A model generated the notes under the pieces. That model was given only the letters and a program-made list of their open reading frames with translations, searched no databases and had not been told where the DNA came from. The position numbers and the translations under genes are program-made. This document shows, piece after piece, positions 6,946 through 13,493 of a DNA stretch of 32,709 nucleotides; the stretch's first letter is position 1, and each line of letters begins with the position of its first letter. This DNA comes from a virus: the IMG/VR virus record IMGVR_UViG_3300044614_001036, positions 1 to 32,709 of that record; one strand, written 5' to 3'.

Positions 6946-7118
6946 GCGACCGCCGCCAGTTCGTGCGACCGATGCGCGGCCACCCACGCGAGGAGTTGCG
7001 CCCGCTCGAACAGCAGCCGCCCGCCGATCTTGGAGCGCGGGCAGGTCGAGCGCCGCAGCGTCTGCGGGTGGAGGCGCACGAACGCCGCCGCCTCCTCCAG
7101 GGTCATGATGTCAGCCAT
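6942..7118 (-). CDS. xis: Excisionase-like MerR/HTH_17 protein
   Basis: The 58-aa protein is a winged-helix DNA-binding domain of the excisionase / HTH_17 type: MTLEEAAAFVRLHPQTLRR, then KIGGRLLFERAQLLAWVAAH. Typical members read tLs.eeAA.fL.v...tlrr...kiGr.wrf.r..l..wl. I start it at the ATG at 7118, with GGGGAGGGGG just upstream, rather than 14 codons earlier. The stop overlaps the integrase start as ATGA, and the start overlaps the previous gene by 8 nt. Position directly before int and small size indicate a recombination directionality factor that bends attP; this is inferred. Confidence 0.8.
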   Translation of the reverse strand: MADIMTLEEAAAFVRLHPQTLRRSTCPRSKIGGRLLFERAQLLAWVAAHRSHELAAVA

Positions 7119-7665
7119 GCGCCCCCTCCCCCGTCTCCGTCGCGCCGCGCAGGGCGGCAAGGTTCTGCATCAGCGCGAACACGTCGTCTCGGATCGGCGC
7201 GCACGGCACCACTTCGTTGCTACCGGCAAAGTCACGACACGGGCACACCTCACCGCAAGGCGTCAGCCGTTCCTCGGTGAGCGCAACGCCAATGCGCTGC
7301 GCCGTCTCTTGAATCCACGCACCTTCGATGTCTCCGCGCTCGCCGTCGCCGTGCCACTGCTTCAGCACCTCAATCGCGAACCGTGCGAGGTCACCCATCG
7401 TCTCCGCATCCACCCACACCACCGCCTCCGTGTCCTGTTCTGTCTGGGCCGCGCTGTTCTGCCGGCGCAGAACAGCGGGCAACTCTTCGATTTTTTCGAA
7501 GGGTTCGGACACGGCGGGCGGGGTGGCGAGGGTGTAGCGGTGGACGGTCGGGCGACGGTCCATCGGGAACTTCAGCGCAGCCTTCACGGCATCGTGCCCG
7601 TCATCAAGCACGAAGGCAGCGCCCTGCTCATCCACGAGCACCCACACCTCCCTCGGCGCGCTCAC
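7111..7665 (-). CDS. Conserved phage protein of unknown function, 184 aa
   Basis: I do not recognise a functional family. The start is GTG at 7665, within a GTGA overlap and preceded by GGAGGTG, so the longer open frame to 8010 is not used. The N-terminal part (VWVLVDEQGAAFVLDDGHD) looks like an alpha/beta or beta-meander domain. The C-terminal part holds GDIEGAWIQETAQRIGVA and TPCGEVCPCRDFAGS, whose three cysteines could bind metal. It is the last unassigned early gene before xis. Confidence 0.6.
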   Translation of the reverse strand: MSAPREVWVLVDEQGAAFVLDDGHDAVKAALKFPMDRRPTVHRYTLATPPAVSEPFEKIEELPAVLRRQNSAAQTEQDTEAVVWVDAETMGDLARFAIEVLKQWHGDGERGDIEGAWIQETAQRIGVALTEERLTPCGEVCPCRDFAGSNEVVPCAPIRDDVFALMQNLAALRGATETGEGAHG

Positions 7666-8408
7666 GGCGACACCTCCAGCGTGGGGACGACGACATACCA
7701 CTCGATCCCCCAGTCCGTGAAACACGTCGCGATGTGCTCTGCCGTCTCGCCTTCCTTCCAGTGATCGGCGTTCGTCACGTTCTCGTCGCTCACCGTCATC
7801 ACGCGCTGGCCGACACACGCCTCGCAGTCCCCCGCCGTCCACGCCCGCGCCGTCTGCACCGGGGTGCGTTCCACCCACGCCTGACCGGGGAGGCACCAGC
7901 GTACGGGCGCTTCGTACGTGGACAACTGCTCCGCCGTGATGAGGCGGCACGGCATGTCCGGCTCGCACTGCGCCACGATGATCGTACTGCGGCTCACACC
8001 GCGATCCCACGGCATCGGGAGCGCCGTCGTCGTCTCCACCGGACGCCGGACGATAGCAACCGGAACCGTCTGAATACCGGCAGCGGTTTCGGTAACTACT
8101 ACCGAACTGTCAGCCGATGCAGAATTAGTAGTTGCCCCGGCGCGGGCGGTGAGGCGGGCGGCGGCGGCGTTCCATGTTTCATGAGACGCCCTGCCGGATT
8201 CGTACCAGTCGAACTCGCCGTCATGGAGAGCGTCGAACATCTCCCGCCCCGTCACCACCCTCGGCGCGGCCCCGCCGACGCTGGGCCAGTGCGCGGCGAA
8301 CCAGTTAAACGTGCTCTTGCGAAACATTGCGCTGAAGTAGTTGTCCTCGGGGAAGTGGTCGAGGAACGCCTCTGCCGCCTCTGCCGCCGTCATCGTGCGA
8401 TCACTCAT
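7662..8408 (-). CDS. Hypothetical early protein, 248 aa
   Basis: I do not recognise this protein. The first 90 residues are helical and aromatic-rich (FRKSTFNWFAAHWPSVG, FDALHDGEFDWYESG). A low-complexity Ala/Thr/Ser stretch follows (about 88-110), then a region with four cysteines (AQCEPDMPC, GDCEACVGQ). The C-terminus, CFTDWGIEWYVVVPTLEV, looks like a beta strand. The ATG at 8408 overlaps the zinc-ribbon gene by 8 nt. Two modules joined by a flexible linker fit the sequence. The function is unknown; its place among early genes makes host takeover or anti-defence roles plausible. Confidence 0.6.
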   Translation of the reverse strand: MSDRTMTAAEAAEAFLDHFPEDNYFSAMFRKSTFNWFAAHWPSVGGAAPRVVTGREMFDALHDGEFDWYESGRASHETWNAAAARLTARAGATTNSASADSSVVVTETAAGIQTVPVAIVRRPVETTTALPMPWDRGVSRSTIIVAQCEPDMPCRLITAEQLSTYEAPVRWCLPGQAWVERTPVQTARAWTAGDCEACVGQRVMTVSDENVTNADHWKEGETAEHIATCFTDWGIEWYVVVPTLEVSP

Positions 8409-8535
8409 CGTCCGTCTCCTGGTTGCACTGTTGGGGACACACCCACACCCACCGCCCGTCCTCGTCCCGCACGCGGACGCCGGGCCGCTCGCAGCGGGGG
8501 CAGTCGCGCTCGTACCAGCGGGGGTGGTCGGTCAT
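8401..8535 (-). CDS. Small zinc-ribbon protein, 44 aa
   Basis: A very short protein with the pattern CPRC near residue 11 and CPQQC near residue 32, spaced as in a zinc ribbon, and a Trp/Arg-rich middle (DEDGRWVWVC). The start chosen is the ATG at 8535, which overlaps the stop of the next upstream gene as ATGA. The open frame extends further upstream, but those codons lie inside another gene. Small zinc-ribbon proteins are common among phage early genes and often bind nucleic acid or host proteins; the target is unknown. Confidence 0.6.
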   Translation of the reverse strand: MTDHPRWYERDCPRCERPGVRVRDEDGRWVWVCPQQCNQETDDE

Positions 8536-8876
8536 CGTGACACCCGCACGAGGGCTGTCGGGTACTCTTGGCAAGCTTCCAACACGCGGCGCACAAACGG
8601 CACGAAGTGCTCGTACATGCCCCACCCGTTCGACGCATTGAACTGCTTGAAGTGCTCCGGCTCGGCCTCAAGCCGTGACAGCCCAGCGCGCAGCGGGTCG
8701 ATCATCTGCGCCGCCGTCGTGATGCCGTTTTCGTCGGGACGCCACAGCGCACGGTAGATTCCCGCCTCGTCAGCCATGCGGCCGAGGTTGTGCGTGATGT
8801 TGGCCCAGAACATCTCGTCGCCGTCGTCGTCCGGTGCGCCGCTCGCCTCTCGGTACAGGTAGACGTCGAGGCTCAC
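8532..8876 (-). CDS. Conserved phage protein, ANITHNLGRMA family
   Basis: This 114-aa protein belongs to a family I recognise from many phage genomes, with unknown role: SLDVYLYREASG at the start, then FWANITHNLGRMADEAGIYR, LWRPDENG, NASNGWGMYEHFVPFVRRVL and a final VSR. The high conservation of ANITHNL and NGWG suggests a defined active or binding site. The start is GTG at 8876, overlapping the upstream stop as GTGA, directly after a GGGGGGAGGG tract. The frame is open further upstream, but nothing before this point resembles the family. Confidence 0.75.
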   Translation of the reverse strand: MSLDVYLYREASGAPDDDGDEMFWANITHNLGRMADEAGIYRALWRPDENGITTAAQMIDPLRAGLSRLEAEPEHFKQFNASNGWGMYEHFVPFVRRVLEACQEYPTALVRVSR

Positions 8877-9103
8877 CCCTCCCCCCGCATCGCTTCCGTC
8901 ACCTGCCCGTGCGTCGCCCCGCACGCCTTCGCATGCTTGCTCGCCACGTACAAATCCCACCCGTCCGGGTCCAGCTCCGGCGTCTGCGCCCGCGCCGTGA
9001 CCACGCAGAGCGCGGCGGCGATGGCGGCCGACAGGCCGTCGGCCATGCGGGCGTCAATGGATTGCGCGGCCAGCGCGCGCCGTGGGAATCGGATGCGCGT
9101 CAT
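8873..9103 (-). CDS. Hypothetical protein, 76 aa
   Basis: Unrecognised small protein. A basic start (MTRIRFPRRALAAQS) is followed by an Ala-rich helix (GLSAAIAAALCVVTARA) that could be a weak membrane segment or a hydrophobic core helix, then a hydrophilic tail with WDLYVASKHAKACGATHGQV. The ATG at 9103 overlaps the upstream stop as ATGA, which is the main support for translation. Confidence 0.55.
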   Translation of the reverse strand: MTRIRFPRRALAAQSIDARMADGLSAAIAAALCVVTARAQTPELDPDGWDLYVASKHAKACGATHGQVTEAMRGEG

Positions 9104-9360
9104 ACCGCCACCTCTTCCGACTGCACCGGCTGCTGCGTCTCCCCCTCACGGGCGATGGCGATCCGGCACAGTTCCACTTGCGTGCATAGTGCGTCAAGGA
9201 CAGTGTCGGCCCACTCAACCTTCCCCATTGCGTCATCCAGCGACCCCCCCGCGTGGCACAGCGCCGCGTCCACCAGCGCCTTGTCCAGGCGTCGGGACAG
9301 CAACAGCGCGTGCTGCAGGTGCCCGCGCGTGCGGATGATGGCGTCCGTAACGGCGCTCAT
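9100..9360 (-). CDS. Hypothetical helical protein, 86 aa
   Basis: Unrecognised. It looks like a helical bundle: TDAIIRTRGHLQHALLLSRR, LDKALVDAALCHAGGSLDDA, VEWADTVLDALCTQVELCRI. I start it at the ATG at 9360 (MSAVTDAI), which gives an ATGA overlap with the membrane-protein gene upstream, rather than three codons earlier. There are no membrane segments or known motifs. Confidence 0.55.
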   Translation of the reverse strand: MSAVTDAIIRTRGHLQHALLLSRRLDKALVDAALCHAGGSLDDAMGKVEWADTVLDALCTQVELCRIAIAREGETQQPVQSEEVAV

Positions 9361-9527
9361 GACGGCCACTCCTCGCGCCGCGTCATGCGAGCCCGCAGCG
9401 CCCGGCGCTGTGCCTCGTCCTCAGCGGCGTCCTCGACGCCCCCCGCGCTGACCAATGCCATCACGATGACCCCGACGCACGAGCCGATGAAGATCCCCAA
9501 CAATGTCCCCGCCCAGAATCCGGTCAT
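9357..9527 (-). CDS. Small single-span membrane protein, 56 aa
   Basis: A 56-aa protein with one clear transmembrane helix at residues 4-28 (FWAGTLLGIFIGSCVGVIVM) and a charged tail (VEDAAEDEAQRRALRARMTR) expected in the cytoplasm by the positive-inside rule. The ATG at 9527 overlaps the gam stop as ATGA and has GGGAGG 4 nt upstream. It could be a superinfection-exclusion or membrane-anchoring peptide, but nothing proves it. It lies in early genes, far from the lysis block, so a holin role is less likely. Confidence 0.6.
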   Translation of the reverse strand: MTGFWAGTLLGIFIGSCVGVIVMALVSAGGVEDAAEDEAQRRALRARMTRREEWPS

Positions 9528-10075
9528 GCATCCTCCCGCGAAGTGAGCTTCAGGTACGGCAGATCGTGCTCGGGCACGATGGTGAACCCTTCGACCTCTT
9601 CTCCCCCATCCGCGAGACGGGCCAGCACCGCAGGCTTCACGACGGCCAGCACCGGCTTCTCGGTGACCTTGACGCCCCCGGCGAGCGTCTTCGCAAACGC
9701 CAGCGCCAGCGCCTCGTCCGCGACCTCGACGGCTTCCGGCTTCGTGCGACGGCCAATCGTGCCCCACGTCAACGCCACCGACTTTTTGCCCTTGGCGAAC
9801 GTGAGCCGCTCGGCAATCGCCAGCACGCACCGCTCCAGCGCGGCGATCCGATCCGCACGCGGGGTCCGCTGCGTGGCGTAGTGGCTGCGGATCAGCGCGA
9901 GTTCGGCTTCCTCGCGCTCATCGATGGCGCAGACCTCGGCCGTCAGCGCGGTCTGCTGACGCATCCACCAACTGGCTTGGGCCTCGACGGCAGCGGGACT
10001 CGCGGATGCCATCCACTCCGCGACCTCTTCAACCGTTGCCGGTAGCACTTCGTCCTGTGTCTCAGTACCTTGCAT
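9524..10075 (-). CDS. gam: Gam-like host-nuclease inhibitor
   Basis: The 183-aa protein resembles Mu Gam: a long N-terminal helical pair (about 40-90), a beta region with KGKKSVALTWGTIGRRTKPE where Gam proteins place their DNA-binding core, then KTLAGGVKVTEKPVL and a C-terminal strand FTIVPEHDLPYLKL. Mu Gam is Ku-like, binds duplex DNA ends and blocks exonucleases such as RecBCD. The start is the ATG at 10075, with AGAGGA about 7 nt upstream; the longer open frame to 10456 runs through the HTH gene and is not used. It follows a leader with a perfect hairpin and heads the early run to the integrase. Confidence 0.8.
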   Translation of the reverse strand: MQGTETQDEVLPATVEEVAEWMASASPAAVEAQASWWMRQQTALTAEVCAIDEREEAELALIRSHYATQRTPRADRIAALERCVLAIAERLTFAKGKKSVALTWGTIGRRTKPEAVEVADEALALAFAKTLAGGVKVTEKPVLAVVKPAVLARLADGGEEVEGFTIVPEHDLPYLKLTSREDA

Positions 10076-10081
10076 TCGTGC

Positions 10082-10091
10082 GTCCTCTGTG
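10082..10091 (-). promoter_or_regulatory. gam ribosome-binding leader motif shared with sak4
   Basis: CACAGAGGAC lies just before the gam start here, and the identical 10-mer lies before the Sak4-like start at 2752-2761. Both genes follow a non-coding leader with a stem-loop. The AGAGGA core is the likely Shine-Dalgarno sequence in each. Confidence 0.45.
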
Positions 10092-10116
10092 GTGGGGGAT
10101 GTGCGTGGTGGGACTG

Positions 10117-10144
10117 CCCCAGAGAGCCACGCGGCTCTCTGGGG
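10117..10144. terminator. Perfect 12-bp hairpin between HTH gene and gam
   Basis: CCCCAGAGAGCC (10117-10128) pairs fully with GGCTCTCTGGGG (10133-10144) around a 4-nt loop. On the plus strand it is followed by TTTCCTC, so it could weakly terminate rightward transcripts. On the minus strand, the direction of the genes, it begins 5 nt after the HTH stop codon but lacks a T run. It may be an attenuator, a processing or stability element, or an antitermination site. Confidence 0.6.
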
Positions 10145-10149
10145 TTTCC

Positions 10150-10431
10150 TCATGTCTGGCCGCGCGGGAGGGGGGCAATGAGCGTGTCCCACGTCAGCCC
10201 CGAAAGCTCTTCGGCGGCGGCGACAATCCGGCGACCGCCTGGCGTGGTCGCGGGGCGTTGCAGGGAAATCACGTAGCAGGTCAGGCTGAGTGACAGCCCC
10301 GCCCGATCCGCCACGTCCCGCACACGCACGCCTCGGATCAGCAGCCGCGCCCGCACGCGAGTGCGCTCGAGCTGTGCCCGACGCGACAGAGGGCGGATTC
10401 GTGTGGATGAGTTGACAAGCACAGTGAGCAT
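10150..10431 (-). CDS. Small helix-turn-helix regulator
   Basis: The C-terminal two thirds carry a lambda-repressor-like HTH: GVRVRDVADRAGLSLSLTCY, then a VISLQRP turn typical of Cro/CI proteins (vsrvlsGkR) and RIVAAAEELSGLTWDTLI. About 30 arginine-rich residues precede it. The start at 10431 has no clear Shine-Dalgarno; a GTG a few codons inside is possible. The 9-mer TTGACAAGC lies at the start codon, and an inverted copy lies 97 bp upstream, which suggests autoregulation. It is the first gene after a 150-nt gap and lies upstream of gam, so it may control the early genes. This is inferred. Confidence 0.7.
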   Translation of the reverse strand: MLTVLVNSSTRIRPLSRRAQLERTRVRARLLIRGVRVRDVADRAGLSLSLTCYVISLQRPATTPGGRRIVAAAEELSGLTWDTLIAPLPRGQT

Positions 10432-10526
10432 AGTGAGGGTTGCGGCACGAGGTCATACCCCCCCCGCGTGCCAGATGAGAAGCCCATCTTGAAACTGAAC
10501 TTGTCCACCTTCACCCAGCTTGTCAA
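10412..10526. promoter_or_regulatory. Inverted TTGACAAGC pair around the HTH promoter region
   Basis: TTGACAAGC occurs on the plus strand at 10412-10420 and on the minus strand at 10526-10518, 97 bp apart and facing each other. The minus-strand copy supplies a perfect -35 TTGACA upstream of the HTH gene, but no good -10 follows at 16-19 nt. The pair could be operators for the HTH protein, and the 10432-10581 gap between genes holds little else. Confidence 0.35.
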
Positions 10527-10581
10527 GTGTCCCACAGCCCAGCGACCCCATGACACCGCAAGGGGAGCCGTCAGCGGTGGG

Positions 10582-10863
10582 TCATTCAGATTCTGTGGCG
10601 GTGACAGGCGCGGCTTTTTTTGCCGCCGGTCCCCGCTTCCGTCGCGGCTTCGGCAGTTCGGCGTGGCACCACACCCGCAGCACTTCGGGCACTAGCGGCG
10701 GTTCCGGTTCCTGAATCGTGAACGCCTCGGAAAATTCCCACCCGAGTTCGCACGCCGCGTTGATGAAGGCTTCCAGCTCCGCACGGGGTATGTCGCGGAT
10801 CAGCCATCGCTCGCGGGCGTCGTCGCCGACGCGCGGGATCGGGTCGCCGTCAGGCAGCCACAT
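10582..10863 (-). CDS. Hypothetical protein, 93 aa, basic C-terminus
   Basis: Unrecognised. Residues 1-60 form an alpha/beta pattern (RWLIRDIPRAELEAFINAAC, ELGWEFSEAFTIQEPEPP), followed by LRVWCHAELP and a lysine/arginine-rich tail (KPRRKRGPAAKKAAP) that could bind nucleic acid. The ATG at 10863 overlaps the metallophosphoesterase gene by 14 nt (a GTG one codon earlier is also possible). It is the last gene before the regulatory gap. Confidence 0.6.
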   Translation of the reverse strand: MWLPDGDPIPRVGDDARERWLIRDIPRAELEAFINAACELGWEFSEAFTIQEPEPPLVPEVLRVWCHAELPKPRRKRGPAAKKAAPVTATESE

Positions 10864-11965
10864 CACGCCAGCCGCGCATAAACCGCACCGCCTGGTCGGG
10901 GTCCGAGAAGCAGACGATCCGCTCGTCACGCGTCGGCGGCAGGACGATGGTCGGCATGGTCGGCCGGAAGTCTTGGAACCCCTTCGCACGGGCGTAGGCA
11001 CTCTCAACCTGCGCAGAGCCTGGCCGCACCGCCCACACGTCGCGGTTGTCAAAGTTGCGCACCCCGACGCACGCGGTGTGGTTGTGCGCGATGGCGAGCA
11101 CGTCTGGCACCACGCCCCACTTCGTGACACGCTCTTCCATCCAGCGGTAGCAGGCGTGCTCTGGGTTCATGTTGCTGTGCCGCCGGAACTGATGCCGCGT
11201 TGCGATGAGCCACTCAGCCGTGACCTCGTCCGCGTTGTGCGGGTTGACGATCTGCACTTTCCAGAGCAGTTCATCGGGCACAAAGTGAAAGCGGTGCCGC
11301 TTCGCGAATGCCGCGACGTGATCAAACCCCGCGACACTTTTCGTCCAATCGGTGTGGTTCCCGCTGATGCTGCCGAGCCACTTGCCGCGAAACCATTCGA
11401 TGTAGATGTCACCGAACCGCAACTGATCGGCCACCGCGCGCACGTCCTTGTCGCGGTGGACGATGTTGTTCTGCAGCAGATCGCCAATGTCAATGGTGTA
11501 GAGCCCATCCGTGCGCCCGACATACTTCGCGGTGTGTTCCAGAAAGTCGAGGTCCGTCCCAGTGCCGTCGATGTGCTGGTCGCCCTGCACGACGATTCCG
11601 ACCGGCTTGTCGCTGGCGATCTTCACCGTGGCGTAGTGCTGCACCCGCGCAACCGCGACGGACTTCGCCGCCCGCTTGCGATAGCGCGCCAAAAACTCTT
11701 CTGTTGACTCGTCTTCGGTGATGTTTGGCGCAAGGACCGTGGCAACGAGTGGCCCATCCGGCTCGCGGTACTCTGCCACAACCCGCGAGCCGGGGGCCAG
11801 CATCATTGGCCCGCACTGCAGTTGCTTCCGCATGTTGGTGATCTGCGCGTACCGCAGCCCCAGTGCGTCGGCGATCTCGACAGCGGTGAAGCCTTCTGCC
11901 GACATCGATTCCAGCCGCTGCTTCTCTTCCGGTGTCCAGATGTGGTACGCACGCTGGCGAGGCAT
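10850..11965 (-). CDS. Metallophosphoesterase with N-terminal helix-turn-helix
   Basis: The 371-aa protein joins two modules. Residues 8-50 look like a DNA-binding HTH: WTPEEKQRLESMSAEGFTAV, then EIADALGLRYAQITNMRKQL. From about residue 115 there is a calcineurin-like phosphoesterase: VVQGDQHIDG (D-x-H), IDIGDLLQNN (GD), SISGNHTDW (GNH), TRHQFRRHSN and AIAHNHTACVG (metal-binding His). Family members are metal-dependent nucleases or phosphatases such as SbcD/Mre11. The ATG overlaps the upstream stop as TAATG. It is the first non-structural gene after the tail cluster. A nuclease that acts on phage or host DNA is likely, but substrate and target site are unknown. Confidence 0.88.
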   Translation of the reverse strand: MPRQRAYHIWTPEEKQRLESMSAEGFTAVEIADALGLRYAQITNMRKQLQCGPMMLAPGSRVVAEYREPDGPLVATVLAPNITEDESTEEFLARYRKRAAKSVAVARVQHYATVKIASDKPVGIVVQGDQHIDGTGTDLDFLEHTAKYVGRTDGLYTIDIGDLLQNNIVHRDKDVRAVADQLRFGDIYIEWFRGKWLGSISGNHTDWTKSVAGFDHVAAFAKRHRFHFVPDELLWKVQIVNPHNADEVTAEWLIATRHQFRRHSNMNPEHACYRWMEERVTKWGVVPDVLAIAHNHTACVGVRNFDNRDVWAVRPGSAQVESAYARAKGFQDFRPTMPTIVLPPTRDERIVCFSDPDQAVRFMRGWRDVAA

Positions 11966-12327
11966 TACCGCCCGTCCGCGCGGGTGAACGTCACCGTGGC
12001 GTCCATCAGATCATGCGTGGTCCCGTTCGCGGTCAACGTCGCCACGACGCGCACGGTCGCCAGCGCGTCCATGCTGCCCGCCACGTAGGGCAGTTCAGCC
12101 GCCCACTGGTTCGCCGTCGCTGACCAGGCGAACGACACCGCGCTCGCGCCCGCGAGCGCCGTCGGCGTCACCGCGCCGTCATCCGTGAACGCTTGAGCCG
12201 ACATCGTGAACGCATCCCCGTCAACGAGGGCGCGGCCGAGGATCGCGTCCGTCAGTTTCCCGGCGGCGATGCGCAGCACATATCCGGTGCGTCGGTCCCA
12301 CGTGGAAATGCGATTGACAGTGCTCAT
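11965..12327 (-). CDS. Beta-rich tail-associated protein, 120 aa
   Basis: I do not recognise a named family. The sequence alternates short strands with Thr/Ala/Val-rich turns (GAVTPTALAGASAVSFAWSA, TVRVVATLTANGTTHDL) and ends in TVTFTRADGR, typical of an Ig-like or baseplate beta-sandwich. The start at 12327 overlaps the stop of the repeat protein (ATGA), so the two are coupled. It resembles N-terminal domains of upper-baseplate or tail-fibre proteins in overall pattern; the role is inferred from position. Confidence 0.6.
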   Translation of the reverse strand: MSTVNRISTWDRRTGYVLRIAAGKLTDAILGRALVDGDAFTMSAQAFTDDGAVTPTALAGASAVSFAWSATANQWAAELPYVAGSMDALATVRVVATLTANGTTHDLMDATVTFTRADGR

Positions 12328-13472
12328 GGATCGTCCGTGGTCACGTCGGCGCGGTAGCGACTCGAGAGAGCGAGCGCGGCGTTGTACCGACTGGAAAGGG
12401 CGAGGTGCCCGAGGTGCCGCGCGCGGGTGGCGACGACGGCGCGCGGCGACGTTGGCGTAAACGAGGCATACGGCGAGCCGATTGCCGTGCCGGTGCGACG
12501 CAATGCGCCGACCGTGGTTGCAACGACCTGCACGGCAACGACCGCCGCGCCAGTGCGCCGGATGCTGCCCGCGCTCGCACCGGTGACGCGCGCCGACGCG
12601 GCAGCGGTGCCCGTGCGGCCGATGCTCCCCGTGCTGCTTGCCGCCACCAGCGCGGCGGCTGTGCTTGCGCCACGCCGACCGATTGCGCCTGAGGCTGTGG
12701 TGTTCGCGCTCGGCGCTCCCGCCGTGCCGCTGCCCGTGCGACGCACCGCGCCGGTGCTCGTGCTCGTGACGCGCACCTCTGCCGCTGCGACACCCGTGCG
12801 CCGCAGGGCACCGCTCGCTGACGCCTGGACGCGACCCGTAGCAGCCGCCGACCCGGCACGATAAATCGCTCCGCTCGCCGTCGCGCCTGCAACGGCCACG
12901 CTCGCCGCTTGGGCCGTCCCTGTGCGGCTGACCGCGCCAGCGACCGTCGCGACAACAGCAACACCCGCTGCCGCCGCACCAGCACGCGTGATCGCCCCAC
13001 TGCCGGACGTTGCGACTCGGACACTTGCTGCCGCCGCACCAGCACGCGTGAGCGCTCCGCTGACACTGCCGCTGCCCGATGTGACTGTTGCGGCTTGTGC
13101 GGCCCCGGTGCGACGGATCGCGCCCGTCGCGCTGCCGACCACACGGGCAACCCCGCCGCCCGTTCCGGTGCGGACGATGGCTCCCGCGCCACCCGCCGCG
13201 ACGGAGGACGACGCAGCCGCGCTGCCGGTGCGACGGATCCGGCCCGACCCGCTGGCTGTATTGCCACCACTGACGACCGGATCGCCGCCGAGGATGCCCG
13301 TGTTGAGCGGGCGACCGTTCAGCGTGCGGGCCGTGCCTTCAGCGACGCGCGGGGTTGCGGTTGCCGCGCCACCGCGACGGAGAGCGCCGGACGCGGTGGC
13401 GCTGACGGCGACACCGGATGCTGGCTGCGCCGCAACGATGACTGCGCCGTGCAGAATCGGCAGGGAGTACAT
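12324..13472 (-). CDS. Tail protein made of about 14 glycine/alanine-rich 20-residue repeats
   Basis: The 382-aa protein has a short hydrophobic start (MYSLPILHGAVIVAAQ), then residues 29-341 consist of repeats of about 20 aa with consensus G-A-[I/L]-x-R-[T/A]-G-x-A-x-A-x-x-x-V plus five variable positions; I count 14. One spacer (RPLNTGILGGDPVVSGG) interrupts after the first. The C-terminus has two copies of ALSSRYNA/ALSSRYRA. Regular hydrophobic positions and strict Gly/Arg spacing suggest a beta-solenoid or fibrous shaft. It lies among tail-tip genes, so a fibre or adhesin shaft is likely. I know no described family with this repeat. Confidence 0.75.
   Translation of the reverse strand: MYSLPILHGAVIVAAQPASGVAVSATASGALRRGGAATATPRVAEGTARTLNGRPLNTGILGGDPVVSGGNTASGSGRIRRTGSAAASSSVAAGGAGAIVRTGTGGGVARVVGSATGAIRRTGAAQAATVTSGSGSVSGALTRAGAAAASVRVATSGSGAITRAGAAAAGVAVVATVAGAVSRTGTAQAASVAVAGATASGAIYRAGSAAATGRVQASASGALRRTGVAAAEVRVTSTSTGAVRRTGSGTAGAPSANTTASGAIGRRGASTAAALVAASSTGSIGRTGTAAASARVTGASAGSIRRTGAAVVAVQVVATTVGALRRTGTAIGSPYASFTPTSPRAVVATRARHLGHLALSSRYNAALALSSRYRADVTTDDP
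12450..13388 (-). repeat. Coding tandem repeats of about 60 bp
   Basis: The 20-residue repeats are encoded by roughly 60-bp units. Nucleotide identity between units is partial: the GCGCC/CGxACxGG section encoding R-T-G is the best kept and the rest varies. Two units are 6 bp longer. The pattern fits old tandem duplication under protein-level selection. Copy number could vary between relatives. Confidence 0.75.
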
Positions 13473-13493
13473 ATCGGCGCAGCTCGGATCAGG

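Noticed and set aside
7486-7502. A6 run with TTCGA/TCGAA inverted repeat as frameshift or terminator
   Set aside because: The run is out of phase for a slippery heptamer, and the stem is only 5 bp inside a coding frame.
10615-10621. In-phase A AAA AAA slippery run in the 93-aa gene
   Set aside because: A slip would only replace the last residues and stop after about 10 codons; no second gene is reached.
12450-13388. CRISPR-like periodicity
   Set aside because: The units are coding, about 60 bp, similar over their whole length and without unique spacers.
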